From contig JAIUOH010000002.1 of the NCBI GenBank assembly GCA_020161315.1, forward strand, positions 1 through 64,000: a stretch of DNA of 64,000 nt, written 5' to 3'. The position numbers were made by a program, and so were the translations under genes. The notes beneath the pieces were generated by a model. The model did no database searches. It saw only the letters and a program-made list of their open reading frames with translations, and had not been told where the DNA came from. Of this stretch, positions 10,425 through 18,699 are shown piece after piece; the first letter of the stretch is position 1, and each line of letters begins with the position of its first letter. Source of the stretch: Actinomycetota bacterium (GTDB lineage: Bacteria; Actinomycetota; Actinomycetes; Actinomycetales; Microbacteriaceae).

Positions 10425-10430
10425 TAGACT
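10425..10430 (+). promoter_or_regulatory. Putative serA -10 box (TAGACT)
   Basis: TAGACT 59 nt upstream of the serA start predicts a leader of about 50 nt, and serA accordingly has a good CGGAGGA ribosome site. Confidence 0.4.
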
Positions 10431-10489
10431 GGTAGAGGTGCCGCAAACGCTGGCGCCCAACTCTCTCGCTCTCGGAGGACCATTTTCTG

Positions 10490-12082
10490 ATGCCCGCGCC
10501 GGTCGTGCTACTCGCTGAAGAACTCTCACCCGCTACGATCGCAGCCCTCGGGCCGGACTTCGATGTGCGCAACGTCGATGGCACCGACCGTGACGCGCTG
10601 CGCGCCGCTCTTGCCGACGCCGATGCGGTGCTCGTGCGCTCGGCGACCCAGATTGATGAGGAGGCCCTTGGCTGGGCACCCCAACTGAAGGTGATCGCTC
10701 GCGCAGGCGTTGGCCTCGACAACGTTGATATTAAGGCCGCGACCCAGGCTGGCGTCATGGTCGTGAACGCCCCCACCTCGAACATCATCAGCGCCGCTGA
10801 GCTCACCGTGTCGCACATTCTCGGCCTCGCACGTCACCTGCAGCGCGCACACGGTTCGCTGAGCGCTGGTCAGTGGAAGCGCTCGTCGTTTACCGGCACC
10901 GAGCTCTATGAGAAGACCATCGGCATTATTGGCCTCGGCCGCATTGGTGCGCTCGTTGCTGAGCGTCTGCGCGGCTTCGGTGTCGAACTGCTCGCCTATG
11001 ACCCCTACATCACCGCCGCCCGCGCAGCGCAGCTCGGTGCAGAGCTCGTAGAGCTTGACGAGCTCGTCGCTCGCGCCGACTTCTTGACCATTCACATGCC
11101 CCGCACGCCCGAAACTCTCGGCATGATCGGTGAGGCACAGCTGAAGGCTATGAAGCCGACCGCCTACGTGGTGAATGTTGCCCGCGGTGGCCTCATCGAC
11201 GAGCAGGCGCTGGTTGCCGCACTCGACGCTGGCGAGATTGCAGGCGCCGCGCTCGACGTCTTTGTGCAGGAGCCGCCGACCGATGACAGCCTCACCGCGC
11301 ACCCCAAGATCAACGTCACCCCGCACCTCGGTGCCTCGACCGAAGAGGCGCAAGAGAAGGCCGGCATTTCGGTCGCGAAGTCGGTGCGCCTCGCGCTTGC
11401 TGGCGAGCTCGTGCCCGACGCGGTCAACGTCGCGGGCGGCACGATCAATGAGTATGTGAAGCCGGGTCTGCCGCTCACCGAGAAGCTCGGTCAGATCTTT
11501 GCCGGCCTCGCAGCGGGCCCCGTTACCTCGCTCGATGTTGAGGTGCACGGCGAACTCAGCGAGCACAACGTGCAGGTGCTGCGCCTCGCCGCGCTTAAGG
11601 GCCTGTTCTCGCAGGTCGTGAGCGACCCGGTATCGTACGTGAACGCTCCGCTCATCGCTGAGCAGCGCGGCGTCGAGGTTCGCTTCCACGTCGACGCGAT
11701 CTCTGAGAGCTACCGCAACGTCATCACCCTGCGCGGCACCACCGCAGAGGGCGCGCAGATCTCGGTCTCGGGCACGCTTACCGGCCCGAAGCAGATCGAG
11801 AAGATTGTCGAGATCAACGGCTACGAGGTCGAGCTGCCTATCAGCGAGCACCTCGTTGTCTTCAGCTACGAGGATCGCCCGGGCATCGTCGCCGCCTACG
11901 GCGGCCTGCTCGGCGATGCGGGCGTGAATATCGCAGGCCTGCAGATCGCTCGCGACGAGAAGAAGGGCACCGCTCTTTCGGTGCTCTCAGTCGACGCTGC
12001 GATTCCGGCTGATCTCATCGAGCGCCTCGGAGAGGCGATCGGCGCGACGGTGTTGCGCACTATCGATCTCATCGACGCGTAA
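10490..12082 (+). CDS. serA: D-3-phosphoglycerate dehydrogenase (long form)
   Basis: Oxidises 3-phosphoglycerate to 3-phosphohydroxypyruvate with NAD, the first step of serine synthesis. 530 residues, the long actinobacterial form. It has a substrate domain, an NAD domain with GLGRIGALVAERLRGFG (about 147-163) and the catalytic Arg/Glu/His set (VNVARGGLIDEQAL, EPP and TPHLGAST). An intervening ASB domain and a C-terminal ACT domain (EDRPGIVAAYGGLLGDAGVN) follow, used for serine feedback. A strong GGAGGA precedes the ATG by about 9 nt. Confidence 0.96.
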   Translation: MPAPVVLLAEELSPATIAALGPDFDVRNVDGTDRDALRAALADADAVLVRSATQIDEEALGWAPQLKVIARAGVGLDNVDIKAATQAGVMVVNAPTSNIISAAELTVSHILGLARHLQRAHGSLSAGQWKRSSFTGTELYEKTIGIIGLGRIGALVAERLRGFGVELLAYDPYITAARAAQLGAELVELDELVARADFLTIHMPRTPETLGMIGEAQLKAMKPTAYVVNVARGGLIDEQALVAALDAGEIAGAALDVFVQEPPTDDSLTAHPKINVTPHLGASTEEAQEKAGISVAKSVRLALAGELVPDAVNVAGGTINEYVKPGLPLTEKLGQIFAGLAAGPVTSLDVEVHGELSEHNVQVLRLAALKGLFSQVVSDPVSYVNAPLIAEQRGVEVRFHVDAISESYRNVITLRGTTAEGAQISVSGTLTGPKQIEKIVEINGYEVELPISEHLVVFSYEDRPGIVAAYGGLLGDAGVNIAGLQIARDEKKGTALSVLSVDAAIPADLIERLGEAIGATVLRTIDLIDA

Positions 12083-12097
12083 CGCCGACCAACACTC

Positions 12098-12145
12098 TTT
12101 CGCTCGCCATGCTCCGGTTCTAGACTCGGGGCATGGCGAGCGAAA
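12098..12145. repeat. 15-bp perfect inverted repeat enclosing promoter and start codon of the SRPBCC gene
   Basis: TTTCGCTCGCCATGC (12098-12112) and GCATGGCGAGCGAAA (12131-12145) are exact reverse complements around an 18-nt centre. That centre holds a -10-like TAGACT (12121-12126). The right arm contains the ATG (12133). Confidence 0.8.
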
Positions 12146-12636
12146 CTGTTTCTGCAGAAGAAGTACACCCCGCGACCGAACTCACCGAACTCGAGTTTTC
12201 GATCTTCGGCTTCATCTCGCGGCCGCGCACAGAGGTCTACGAAGCCGTCGCCGATCCCGCGTTGCTCAGCAAATACTTCACCACGGGCGGGGCAGAGGGC
12301 AGGCTCGAAACCGGGGCGACGGTGATGTGGGACTTTGCAGACTTTCCGGGTGCGTTTCCGGTCGAGGTGCTCGAGGCCGATGGTGAGACGAAGATCGTCA
12401 TTCGCTGGGGCGGCGACGCGGCAGCCACGGTCGCTGCCGAGCACACCGACGTGATTTTCGAGTTTCACACCGAGAGTGAGCGCACCAAGGTCGTGATCTC
12501 TGAGCGAGCCTGGCGATTGAATGAGGCCGGTGCGCAGGGCGCGTTCGGCAATTGCATGGGCTGGACGGGGATGCTCGCCGCAATGAAAGCTTGGCTCGAG
12601 TACGGTATCAATCTGCGCGAGGGTTTCTACCGCTGA
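12133..12636 (+). CDS. SRPBCC/AHSA1-like domain protein
   Basis: 167 residues of the START/Bet v1-like SRPBCC superfamily (activator of Hsp90 ATPase 1-like branch). An N-terminal tail (1-20) leads into the typical strand-helix start FSIFGFISRPRTEVYEAVAD. The GGRLETGATVMWDF region follows, with a C-terminal long helix around FGNCMGWTGMLAAMKAWLEYG. Such proteins bind small hydrophobic ligands, but the substrate cannot be inferred. The ATG lies 6 nt after TAGACT, suggesting a leaderless mRNA, and sits in the right arm of a 15-bp palindrome. It converges with the next gene, overlapping it by 10 bp. Confidence 0.75.
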   Translation: MASETVSAEEVHPATELTELEFSIFGFISRPRTEVYEAVADPALLSKYFTTGGAEGRLETGATVMWDFADFPGAFPVEVLEADGETKIVIRWGGDAAATVAAEHTDVIFEFHTESERTKVVISERAWRLNEAGAQGAFGNCMGWTGMLAAMKAWLEYGINLREGFYR

Positions 12637-12953
12637 GCTCGTGACCCGAATCGCTCCCGCAGCAGTATTGCGCCGAGTACGAGACCGGAGCCTAGTAAGC
12701 CGAGCATGGCGATCGCGCCGTCGCTCAAGCCGAGAAAACCGGTAAGCAACGGGTGCTCCGCCGCCACCGAGGCGTCGAATTCCCACCAACCATCGAAGCT
12801 GCGGTAGTTCGTGAAGCTCTGCTGCCGCACGCCGCCAAGCTGGGTAGCCAGTGCGGGTCTGGCGAGCGCATTCAGTAGCACCGCAAAGCCCACGGGCAGC
12901 GCGACAATCACGACGAATCGCAGTGCGCGCACCCGGACGCTGAGATCGGCCAT
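12627..12953 (-). CDS. Small membrane protein of unknown function
   Basis: 108 residues from ATG 12953 (MADLSVRVRALRF). Two transmembrane helices (about 11-30 and 78-98) flank a soluble loop containing GGVRQQSFTNYRSFDGWWEF, and the tail is basic (RERFGSRAQR). The frame remains open to 13061, but the added N-terminus looks non-coding. Convergent overlap of 10 bp with the SRPBCC gene. No family recognised. Confidence 0.5.
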   Translation of the reverse strand: MADLSVRVRALRFVVIVALPVGFAVLLNALARPALATQLGGVRQQSFTNYRSFDGWWEFDASVAAEHPLLTGFLGLSDGAIAMLGLLGSGLVLGAILLRERFGSRAQR

Positions 12954-13061
12954 GATGCGAGTGTACGGGGCGAGGCGCACCCGGTTTCTGTAAACCACCG
13001 GGTTTTCAGCCCTCAACTGGTATTCTCGTAATGCGGGCTTGCGTCTATCTACGACTGACAC

Positions 13062-13254
13062 ACACCCGCATCAACGATGAACCGGGCACGCTGTCGGCGG
13101 GCTGGTCTTCGGTGGTGGCTTGTCTGCCGCGATCCCGCGCCAGACGAACTTCTACTGAACATCAGCACTCGCGATCGAACGTGGCTATCGCTTTTCGCGA
13201 TCGGGGCTGCTGGCCGCGCGCTCATTCTGTAGAAAATGAAGTAAAGGAGATCCC
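13062..13254 (+). ncRNA. Probable structured 5' leader of pnp
   Basis: No gene is convincing in this stretch. It contains a hairpin with GTCTG (13122-13126) pairing CAGAC (13141-13145), an inner CGCG/CGCG stem and an ATCC loop. A smaller ATCGC-TTTTC-GCGAT stem lies further down. Actinobacterial pnp genes are known to carry a conserved leader (actino-pnp RNA) and PNPase commonly autoregulates through its leader; assignment to that class is from context only. Confidence 0.35.
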
Positions 13255-15528
13255 GTGGAGGGTCCTGAAATCAAGTTCGCCGAGGCAGTGCTCGACAACG
13301 GTCGCTTTGGTAAGCGCACCGTTCGCTTCGAGACCGGCCGTCTGGCACAGCAGTCGCAGGGTGCAGTTGCTGCATACCTCGACGAAGAGACCATGCTGCT
13401 CAGCGCAACCAGCGCTTCGAAGCAGCCGAAGGAGCACTTCGACTTCTTCCCGCTGACCGTCGACGTTGAAGAGCGCTCGTACGCAGCAGGCAAGATCCCC
13501 GGCTCGTTCTTCCGTCGCGAGGGTCGTCCCTCGACCGAGGCCATTCTCGTTTGCCGCCTGATCGACCGCCCCCTGCGCCCGTCATTCGTTGACGGCCTGC
13601 GCAACGAGGTGCAGATCGTGGTGACCGTGCTGTCGATCGCTCCGGGTGAGTACTATGACGCACTCGCGATCAACGCAGCTTCGGCTTCGACCCAGATCTC
13701 GGGTCTGCCGTTCTCGGGCCCCATCGCAGGTGTGCGCCTCGCACTGATCCCCGGTGCTGCTGGTAACGCTGACCAGTGGGTTGCGTTCCCGAACGTCGAG
13801 CAGGTCGGCGAGGCTGTCTTCGACCTGATGGTCGCTGGCCGCGTTGTGAAGAATGCTGACGGCACCGAAGATGTCGCCATCATGATGGTTGAGGCTGAGG
13901 CTACCGAGGGTTCATGGAACCTGATCAAGGCTGGCGCAGTAAAGCCCGACGAGGCAGTGGTTGCCCAGGGCCTCGAGGCTTCGAAGCCTTTCATTGCCCA
14001 GCTTGTCAAGGCTCAGGAACAGCTCGCAGCTCAGTCGGCGAAGGAGGTGCAGGAGTACCCCGTGTTCCTGCCCTACACCGACGAGGTCTACGCTGCCGTT
14101 GCGGCTCTCGCAGAGGCAGAGTTGTCGCCGATCTACCAGATCGCCGACAAGCAGGAGCGCCAGGATGCTGACGACGCGCTGAAGGCTCGTGTGAAGCAGG
14201 AGATCGCCGCCAAGATCGAGGCTGGCGAACTCGAGGCTTCGGCCGCTGACCAGGTGTCGGCCGCTTACAAGTCGGTCACCAAGAAGGTTGTGCGCGGTCG
14301 CGTGCTCACCGAGGGTGCTCGCATCGACGGTCGCCCGCTCGACAAGGTTCGTGCGCTCGACGCAGAGGTGCAGGTGATTCCTCGCGTGCACGGTTCGGCG
14401 ATCTTCCAGCGCGGCGAGACCCAGATTCTGGGCGTCACCACGCTGAACATGTTGAAGATGGAGCAGCAGATCGACTCGCTGTCGCCTGTCACCAGCAAGC
14501 GCTACATGCACCACTACAACTTCCCGCCGTACTCGACCGGTGAGACCGGCCGTGTTGGCAGCCCGAAGCGCCGCGAGATCGGCCACGGATTCTTGGCTGA
14601 GCGCGCGCTCGTGCCCGTGCTGCCCACCCGCGAGGAGTTCCCGTACGCGATTCGCCAGGTCAGCGAGGCGCTCGGCTCGAACGGCTCGACCTCGATGGGC
14701 TCGGTCTGCGCATCGACCCTGTCGCTGCTCAACGCTGGTGTGCCGCTGCGCGCCGCTGTTGCAGGCATCGCAATGGGTCTCGTCTCTGACGAGGTCGACG
14801 GCGTGCGTCACTACAAGGCGCTCACCGACATCCTCGGCGCAGAAGACGCGCTCGGCGACATGGACTTCAAGGTCGCAGGCACCTCGGAGTTCGTGACCGC
14901 GCTGCAGCTCGACACCAAGCTCGACGGCATTCCTTCGGACGTGCTCGCTGGTGCGCTGTCGCAGGCGAAGCAGGCTCGCACCGAGATCCTCGATTTCATG
15001 GCCCGCGCAATCGACACGCCTGACGAGATGGCACCGACCGCGCCTCGCGTGATCACCGTGAACATTCCCGTTGACAAGATCGGCGAGCTGATCGGCCCCA
15101 AGGGCAAGACGATCAACGGTATCCAGGACGAGACCGGCGCCGACATCTCGATCGACGACGACGGCACCGTCTACATCGGCGCGACCAATGGCGAGTCGGC
15201 TGAGGCCGCACGCGCGCAGGTCAACGCGATTGCAAACCCGCAGAACCCTGAGGTTGGCGAGCAGTACCTCGGCACCGTCGTGAAGAACGCGGCCTTCGGT
15301 GCGTTCGTCTCGCTGCTGCCCGGTAAGGACGGCCTGCTGCACATCAGCGAGGTGCGCAAGCTCGCCGGTGGCAAGCGCATCGAGTCGGTTGACGACGTGC
15401 TCTCGATCGGTCAGAAGATCCTCGTGAAGATCACGAAGGTCGACGATCGCGGCAAGCTCTCGCTCGAGCCCGTGCTCGAAGAGGCAGAGGCTGCTGAGGC
15501 GCCTGCTGAAGAGGCAGCTGCCGAGTAA
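13255..15528 (+). CDS. pnp: Polynucleotide phosphorylase
   Basis: Phosphorolytic 3'-5' exoribonuclease and RNA-tailing enzyme, a core part of RNA decay. 757 residues with the canonical order: RNase PH-like core 1 (about 1-235), helical linker, RNase PH-like core 2 (about 345-580), a KH domain with GPKGKT (about 613-618), and an S1 domain ([20 protein letters not shown], about 663-735). A short Glu/Ala-rich tail ends the protein. The GTG start is preceded by AAAGGAGA. In mycobacteria the homologue is gpsI, followed by an M16 peptidase gene, as here. The translation shows no disruption. Confidence 0.97.
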   Translation: MEGPEIKFAEAVLDNGRFGKRTVRFETGRLAQQSQGAVAAYLDEETMLLSATSASKQPKEHFDFFPLTVDVEERSYAAGKIPGSFFRREGRPSTEAILVCRLIDRPLRPSFVDGLRNEVQIVVTVLSIAPGEYYDALAINAASASTQISGLPFSGPIAGVRLALIPGAAGNADQWVAFPNVEQVGEAVFDLMVAGRVVKNADGTEDVAIMMVEAEATEGSWNLIKAGAVKPDEAVVAQGLEASKPFIAQLVKAQEQLAAQSAKEVQEYPVFLPYTDEVYAAVAALAEAELSPIYQIADKQERQDADDALKARVKQEIAAKIEAGELEASAADQVSAAYKSVTKKVVRGRVLTEGARIDGRPLDKVRALDAEVQVIPRVHGSAIFQRGETQILGVTTLNMLKMEQQIDSLSPVTSKRYMHHYNFPPYSTGETGRVGSPKRREIGHGFLAERALVPVLPTREEFPYAIRQVSEALGSNGSTSMGSVCASTLSLLNAGVPLRAAVAGIAMGLVSDEVDGVRHYKALTDILGAEDALGDMDFKVAGTSEFVTALQLDTKLDGIPSDVLAGALSQAKQARTEILDFMARAIDTPDEMAPTAPRVITVNIPVDKIGELIGPKGKTINGIQDETGADISIDDDGTVYIGATNGESAEAARAQVNAIANPQNPEVGEQYLGTVVKNAAFGAFVSLLPGKDGLLHISEVRKLAGGKRIESVDDVLSIGQKILVKITKVDDRGKLSLEPVLEEAEAAEAPAEEAAAE

Positions 15529-15545
15529 TTCTCGCAGTACATAAG

Positions 15546-15580
15546 AAGGTGCCCCGGGTGTTTGCCCGGGGCACCTTTTT
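15546..15580 (+). terminator. pnp terminator
   Basis: AAGGTGCCCCGGG (15546-15558) pairs with CCCGGGGCACCTT (15565-15577), then TTT: a textbook intrinsic terminator 17 nt after the pnp stop. Confidence 0.9.
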
Positions 15581-15653
15581 GCGGTTTTGTGCTTGCTGCG
15601 CGGGATCGTCGCTAGCTTTCGTGTGGCTCGCGTGTGCCGCGATCCTTTTCGAA

Positions 15654-15700
<47 letters not shown>

Positions 15701-15712
15701 CCGCGGCGTATG

Positions 15713-15801
15713 CGTAACAGCGGACGGCGCACGTAACAGCGGATCACGCACGTAACAGCGGATGAAACCGCGAAACCCATCCGCTGTTACGTGCGTGATC
15801 C
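15713..15801. repeat. Palindromic element I: 19-bp period direct repeats plus inverted copy
   Basis: CGTAACAGCGGA occurs at 15713, 15732 and 15751 (period 19), and its reverse complement at 15780-15791, leaving a 17-nt centre. With flanks, 15741-15764 and 15778-15801 form a perfect 24-bp inverted repeat. Confidence 0.92.
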
Positions 15802-15822
15802 GGCCGAACGAACGTGGTAGGC

Positions 15823-15864
15823 GGGTCTGGGTCTGGGTCTGGGTTTGGGTCTGGGTCTGGGTCT
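15823..15864. repeat. Hexanucleotide tandem repeat (GGGTCT)7
   Basis: Seven GGGTCT units, the fourth being GGGTTT. This is a second, different hexamer tract on the other side of palindromic element I. The intergenic region 15529-15918 (390 bp) holds only the terminator, these tracts and the palindrome. Confidence 0.93.
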
Positions 15865-15905
15865 GGGCTGTGAGCCCTGGGCCAGGGCTGAGGAGCGCGA
15901 CGCAG

Positions 15906-15911
15906 TAGGGT
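15906..15911 (+). promoter_or_regulatory. Putative -10 box (TAGGGT) of the M16 peptidase gene
   Basis: TAGGGT ends 7 nt before GTG 15919, the same spacing as at other apparently leaderless genes in the window. Confidence 0.4.
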
Positions 15912-15918
15912 AGAGGGC

Positions 15919-17319
15919 GTGTCAGAGCCACTCATTCTTCCCCTCGACCTGCCCGAACTCGAAGCCGATCTCGGCGGCGGGCTGATGCGCCGCACCGTGC
16001 ACCCGAGTGGGCTGCGCGTGCTGACCGAGCACATGCCGGGTGCTCGCTCTGCGACGGTCGGCTTCTGGGTGGGTATCGGCTCGCGTGACGAGCAGGCCGA
16101 GCGCGGTGACGCCCCGGGTAGCCTCGGCAGCACCCACTTTCTCGAGCACCTGCTGTTCAAAGGCACGCCGACTCGCAGTGCCTACGAGATCGCGACCGGG
16201 TTTGACCGCATCGGCGCAGAGAATAACGCGCTGACCGCCAAGGAGTACACCTGCTACTACGCAAAGGTGCGCGACGTTGACCTCGACGGCGCAGTGGACG
16301 CCCTCGCCGATATGGTCGCCAACTCGGTGATCGACGAGGGCGAGTTTGAGACCGAGCGCGGCGTGATTCTCGAAGAGCTCGCGATGGCCGCTGATGACCT
16401 CTCAGACGTTGCGAATGAGCGCTTCTTTGAAGCGGTACTTGGCGCGCACCCGCTGGGCCGGCCCATCGGCGGCAACCCCGAGACCATTCGCGCGGCCCGT
16501 CGTGATGATGTCATGGCGCACTATCTCGCACAGTACGACCCGTCGACGCTCGTGGTGACCGCCGCGGGCGCGGTTGATCACGACAGGCTCGTTGAGCAGG
16601 TGCTGGCGGCGCTGCGGCTTGCTGGCGGGCGCTGGGACGTCGACGAGGATCGTGCGCCGAAGCGGCGCGCCACCGGAAGCTCGACCGACGCCGCAGACTT
16701 GGTCTCGACAAGCTCGGCCGCTGCTTCGCTCATCGAGCCTATCGAGATGGAGCAGCGCGACCCTCACCTCGTGCCGCGCGAGAGCGAGCAGATCAATCTC
16801 ATGATCGGCACGCAGGGCTTACGCGCCGGTGATCCACGTAGATTCGCCTTCGGCATCATGAACGCGGTGCTGGGTGGCGGTATGTCGAGCCGGCTCTTTC
16901 AAGAGATTCGCGAGAAGCGCGGCCTTGCCTACACGGCTTACTCGTTTGGTGCGAGCTATAGCGACGGCGGGGTGTTTGGCATGTATGCGGGCACGATGCC
17001 AGAGAAGGCAGCGCAGGTCGCTGAACTCGCGCGGGCTGAGCTTCAGGGCATTGCGAGCGGTGGCATCACTGAAGAGGAGCACGCTCGCGCGCTCGGCCAG
17101 ATCTCTGGATCGTCGGCGCTTGCCCTCGAGGACAGCGACACCCGCATGGGGCGTCTCGCGCGAGCCGAGCTTGGCGCGGGTGAGCTGTTTACTCTCGACG
17201 CCTCACTTGAGCGCTTTCAGGCGGTGACCGCCGAGCAAATTCGCGAGGTGGCCGCGTTTGTCGCCGCCGGGCCGCAGAGTATCGTCGCCGTGGGCGACGT
17301 GGCGCGCGCTTCGCTCTAG
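15919..17319 (+). CDS. M16 family zinc metallopeptidase (PepR/mitochondrial processing peptidase-like)
   Basis: 466 residues. The inverted zinc motif HxxEH is visible as HFLEHLLFKGT (about 74-84), with the distal glutamate in the region FETERGVILEELA (about 138-150). The C-terminal half has the second, non-catalytic M16 fold. The linker at about 252-280 (STDAADLVSTSSAAASLIEP) is unusual; its DNA, GGTCTCGACAAGCTCGGCC around 16703, resembles a dispersed repeat seen elsewhere in the window. GTG start after a -10-like TAGGGT. The pnp-M16 order matches gpsI-pepR of mycobacteria. Natural substrates of this family in actinobacteria are poorly defined. Confidence 0.9.
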   Translation: MSEPLILPLDLPELEADLGGGLMRRTVHPSGLRVLTEHMPGARSATVGFWVGIGSRDEQAERGDAPGSLGSTHFLEHLLFKGTPTRSAYEIATGFDRIGAENNALTAKEYTCYYAKVRDVDLDGAVDALADMVANSVIDEGEFETERGVILEELAMAADDLSDVANERFFEAVLGAHPLGRPIGGNPETIRAARRDDVMAHYLAQYDPSTLVVTAAGAVDHDRLVEQVLAALRLAGGRWDVDEDRAPKRRATGSSTDAADLVSTSSAAASLIEPIEMEQRDPHLVPRESEQINLMIGTQGLRAGDPRRFAFGIMNAVLGGGMSSRLFQEIREKRGLAYTAYSFGASYSDGGVFGMYAGTMPEKAAQVAELARAELQGIASGGITEEEHARALGQISGSSALALEDSDTRMGRLARAELGAGELFTLDASLERFQAVTAEQIREVAAFVAAGPQSIVAVGDVARASL

Positions 17320-17322
17320 ACT
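17317..17322 (+). promoter_or_regulatory. Putative -10 box (TAGACT) of dapB
   Basis: TAGACT includes the M16 stop codon and ends 7 nt before the dapB ATG at 17330, supporting that start. Confidence 0.5.
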
Positions 17323-17329
17323 TAACCCC

Positions 17330-18067
17330 ATGACGGTTTCGGTTGCGGTGAGCGGTGCGACCGGTCGCCTTGGTGCGTTTGTATGCCGTGTGATCGAGGA
17401 TCACCCAGACTTCGAGCTTGTGGCTCGCTTGACGAGTGCTTCAGCCCCAGACGACGGGGCAGCGGCCGAGGTGCTCTTTGATGTGACGCATCCCGAGGTG
17501 TCGCCAGGCATCGCGGCGAGGGCACTGCGGCGTGGCCAGCGAGTGATTATCGGCACGAGCGGATGGTCGGCGGAGCGGCTCGACGGGCTGCGCGCAGTCG
17601 TTGAGGAGCAGCCGAGTGCCGCGGCGCTCGTGGTGCCGAATTTCTCGCTCGGCTCGGTGCTCGGCACCATGCTCTCAACGATCGCCGCGAGGCACTTCGA
17701 CAGCATTGAAATCATCGAGGCCCACCACGCGGGTAAGATCGACTCACCGAGCGGCACGGCGGTGCGCACCGCAGAGCTGATCGCCGCGGCACGAGAGGGT
17801 CGCGAGACCGAGGCCCGGCACGCGGAGCAGCCAGCGCGAGGGCAATTGGTCGCGGGCGTGCCTGTGCACAGCTTGCGCATGCAGGGCGTCATCGCGCGCC
17901 AGGAAGTGCGCTTTGGCGGCGAGGGCGAAGAGCTTGCAATTACTCACATCACTCACTCGAACGACTCGTACCGGGCAGGCATCAGGGCAGCCCTTGAAGC
18001 GATTACCAGCGTAGACGGTCTCGTGATCGGGCTCGAGCAGGTACTTGGTCTGAAGGATCGCGCGTGA
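17330..18067 (+). CDS. dapB: 4-hydroxy-tetrahydrodipicolinate reductase
   Basis: Reduces the DapA product to tetrahydrodipicolinate in the lysine and meso-diaminopimelate pathway, which supplies peptidoglycan cross-links. 245 residues, typical actinobacterial length. The NAD(P) motif VSGATGRLG is at residues 5-13, the VPNFSLGSVL segment follows, and the catalytic/substrate motif EAHHAGKIDSPSGTA is at about 126-140. I chose ATG 17330 because it directly precedes the conserved Rossmann start and follows TAGACT by 7 nt. Partners dapA (24.0 kb) and dapF (40.0 kb) are also in the window. Confidence 0.95.
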   Translation: MTVSVAVSGATGRLGAFVCRVIEDHPDFELVARLTSASAPDDGAAAEVLFDVTHPEVSPGIAARALRRGQRVIIGTSGWSAERLDGLRAVVEEQPSAAALVVPNFSLGSVLGTMLSTIAARHFDSIEIIEAHHAGKIDSPSGTAVRTAELIAAAREGRETEARHAEQPARGQLVAGVPVHSLRMQGVIARQEVRFGGEGEELAITHITHSNDSYRAGIRAALEAITSVDGLVIGLEQVLGLKDRA

Positions 18068-18540
18068 ATCCCAGGACACGGGCTATGATCGGGGTCGCGA
18101 TCATGAGCGTGCTGCTCGTGCTCTATTTCTACTTTGCGGGTATCAGGGCGTTTGCCCTCTTTGCGTCTGGCACTGCCGTTGCGATCGCAATGGGCGTTGC
18201 CCTGCTCGTACTGCCACTGATCGGCGCATGGGCGCTGGTGCGCGAGCTGCTGTTCGGTATGCGATCAACCGCACTGGTCGACAGGCTTGAAGCTGAAGGG
18301 TTGCTGCCCCATGACCTCGGTGAGGCAGGCCCCAGGGGGCGCCCAGACCGCGACGTGGCCGATGCGGCGTTTGCCAAGTATCGCGCTGCGGCCGAGGCTG
18401 ACCCCGAAGACTGGCGTAACTGGATGCGGCTCGGAATTGTGTACGACGCGTGTGGCGACCGAGCCCGCGCGAGACGTGCAATTCGCGAGGGTATCTCGCG
18501 CGAACGTGCGAGCCGTGCTGTGAACTCAACAGCCGTTTAG
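18064..18540 (+). CDS. Membrane protein with a TPR-like C-terminus
   Basis: 158 residues beginning at GTG 18064, which overlaps the dapB stop (GTGA), implying translational coupling. Two transmembrane helices (about 7-25 and 35-60) are followed by a cytosolic part. This includes a helix pair, FAKYRAAAEADPEDWRNWMR and GDRARARRAIREGI, that resembles one tetratricopeptide unit. Proteins of this type commonly follow dapB in Actinobacteria, but their function is unknown. Confidence 0.7.
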   Translation: MNPRTRAMIGVAIMSVLLVLYFYFAGIRAFALFASGTAVAIAMGVALLVLPLIGAWALVRELLFGMRSTALVDRLEAEGLLPHDLGEAGPRGRPDRDVADAAFAKYRAAAEADPEDWRNWMRLGIVYDACGDRARARRAIREGISRERASRAVNSTAV

Positions 18541-18699
18541 GGAATTCTCAGTTTCGGGCATACAATTTTGCCCGAGCGTTGACGGCTGCGGCCCCATGAC
18601 CGAGGAACTCCCGTTGCGCTGAGACGAGTGCATCGGAATGCGCCGTCTGATGCCCTGTCAACGGAGACGCGGGTGTCGTGTCAGAGATATGGGAGACAC
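18541..18699 (+). ncRNA. Possible structured leader of the APC permease
   Basis: A closing stem CGTTGAC/GTCAACG (about 18577-18583 with 18657-18663) could enclose about 73 nt. Inside is a second stem, AGACG/CGTCT, with an inner GCAT-CGGA-ATGC hairpin. The layout is riboswitch-like, but I could not match it to a known class. A GGGAGA ribosome site ends the leader. Confidence 0.3.

Noticed and set aside
13031-13456. Open frame upstream of and overlapping pnp
   Set aside because: It overlaps the conserved pnp start in another frame, lacks a ribosome site and has no recognisable motif.
18541-18699. Assignment to a named riboswitch class (TPP, glycine, guanidine or c-di-AMP)
   Set aside because: Only fragments such as CTGAGA are shared; the diagnostic core motifs are absent.
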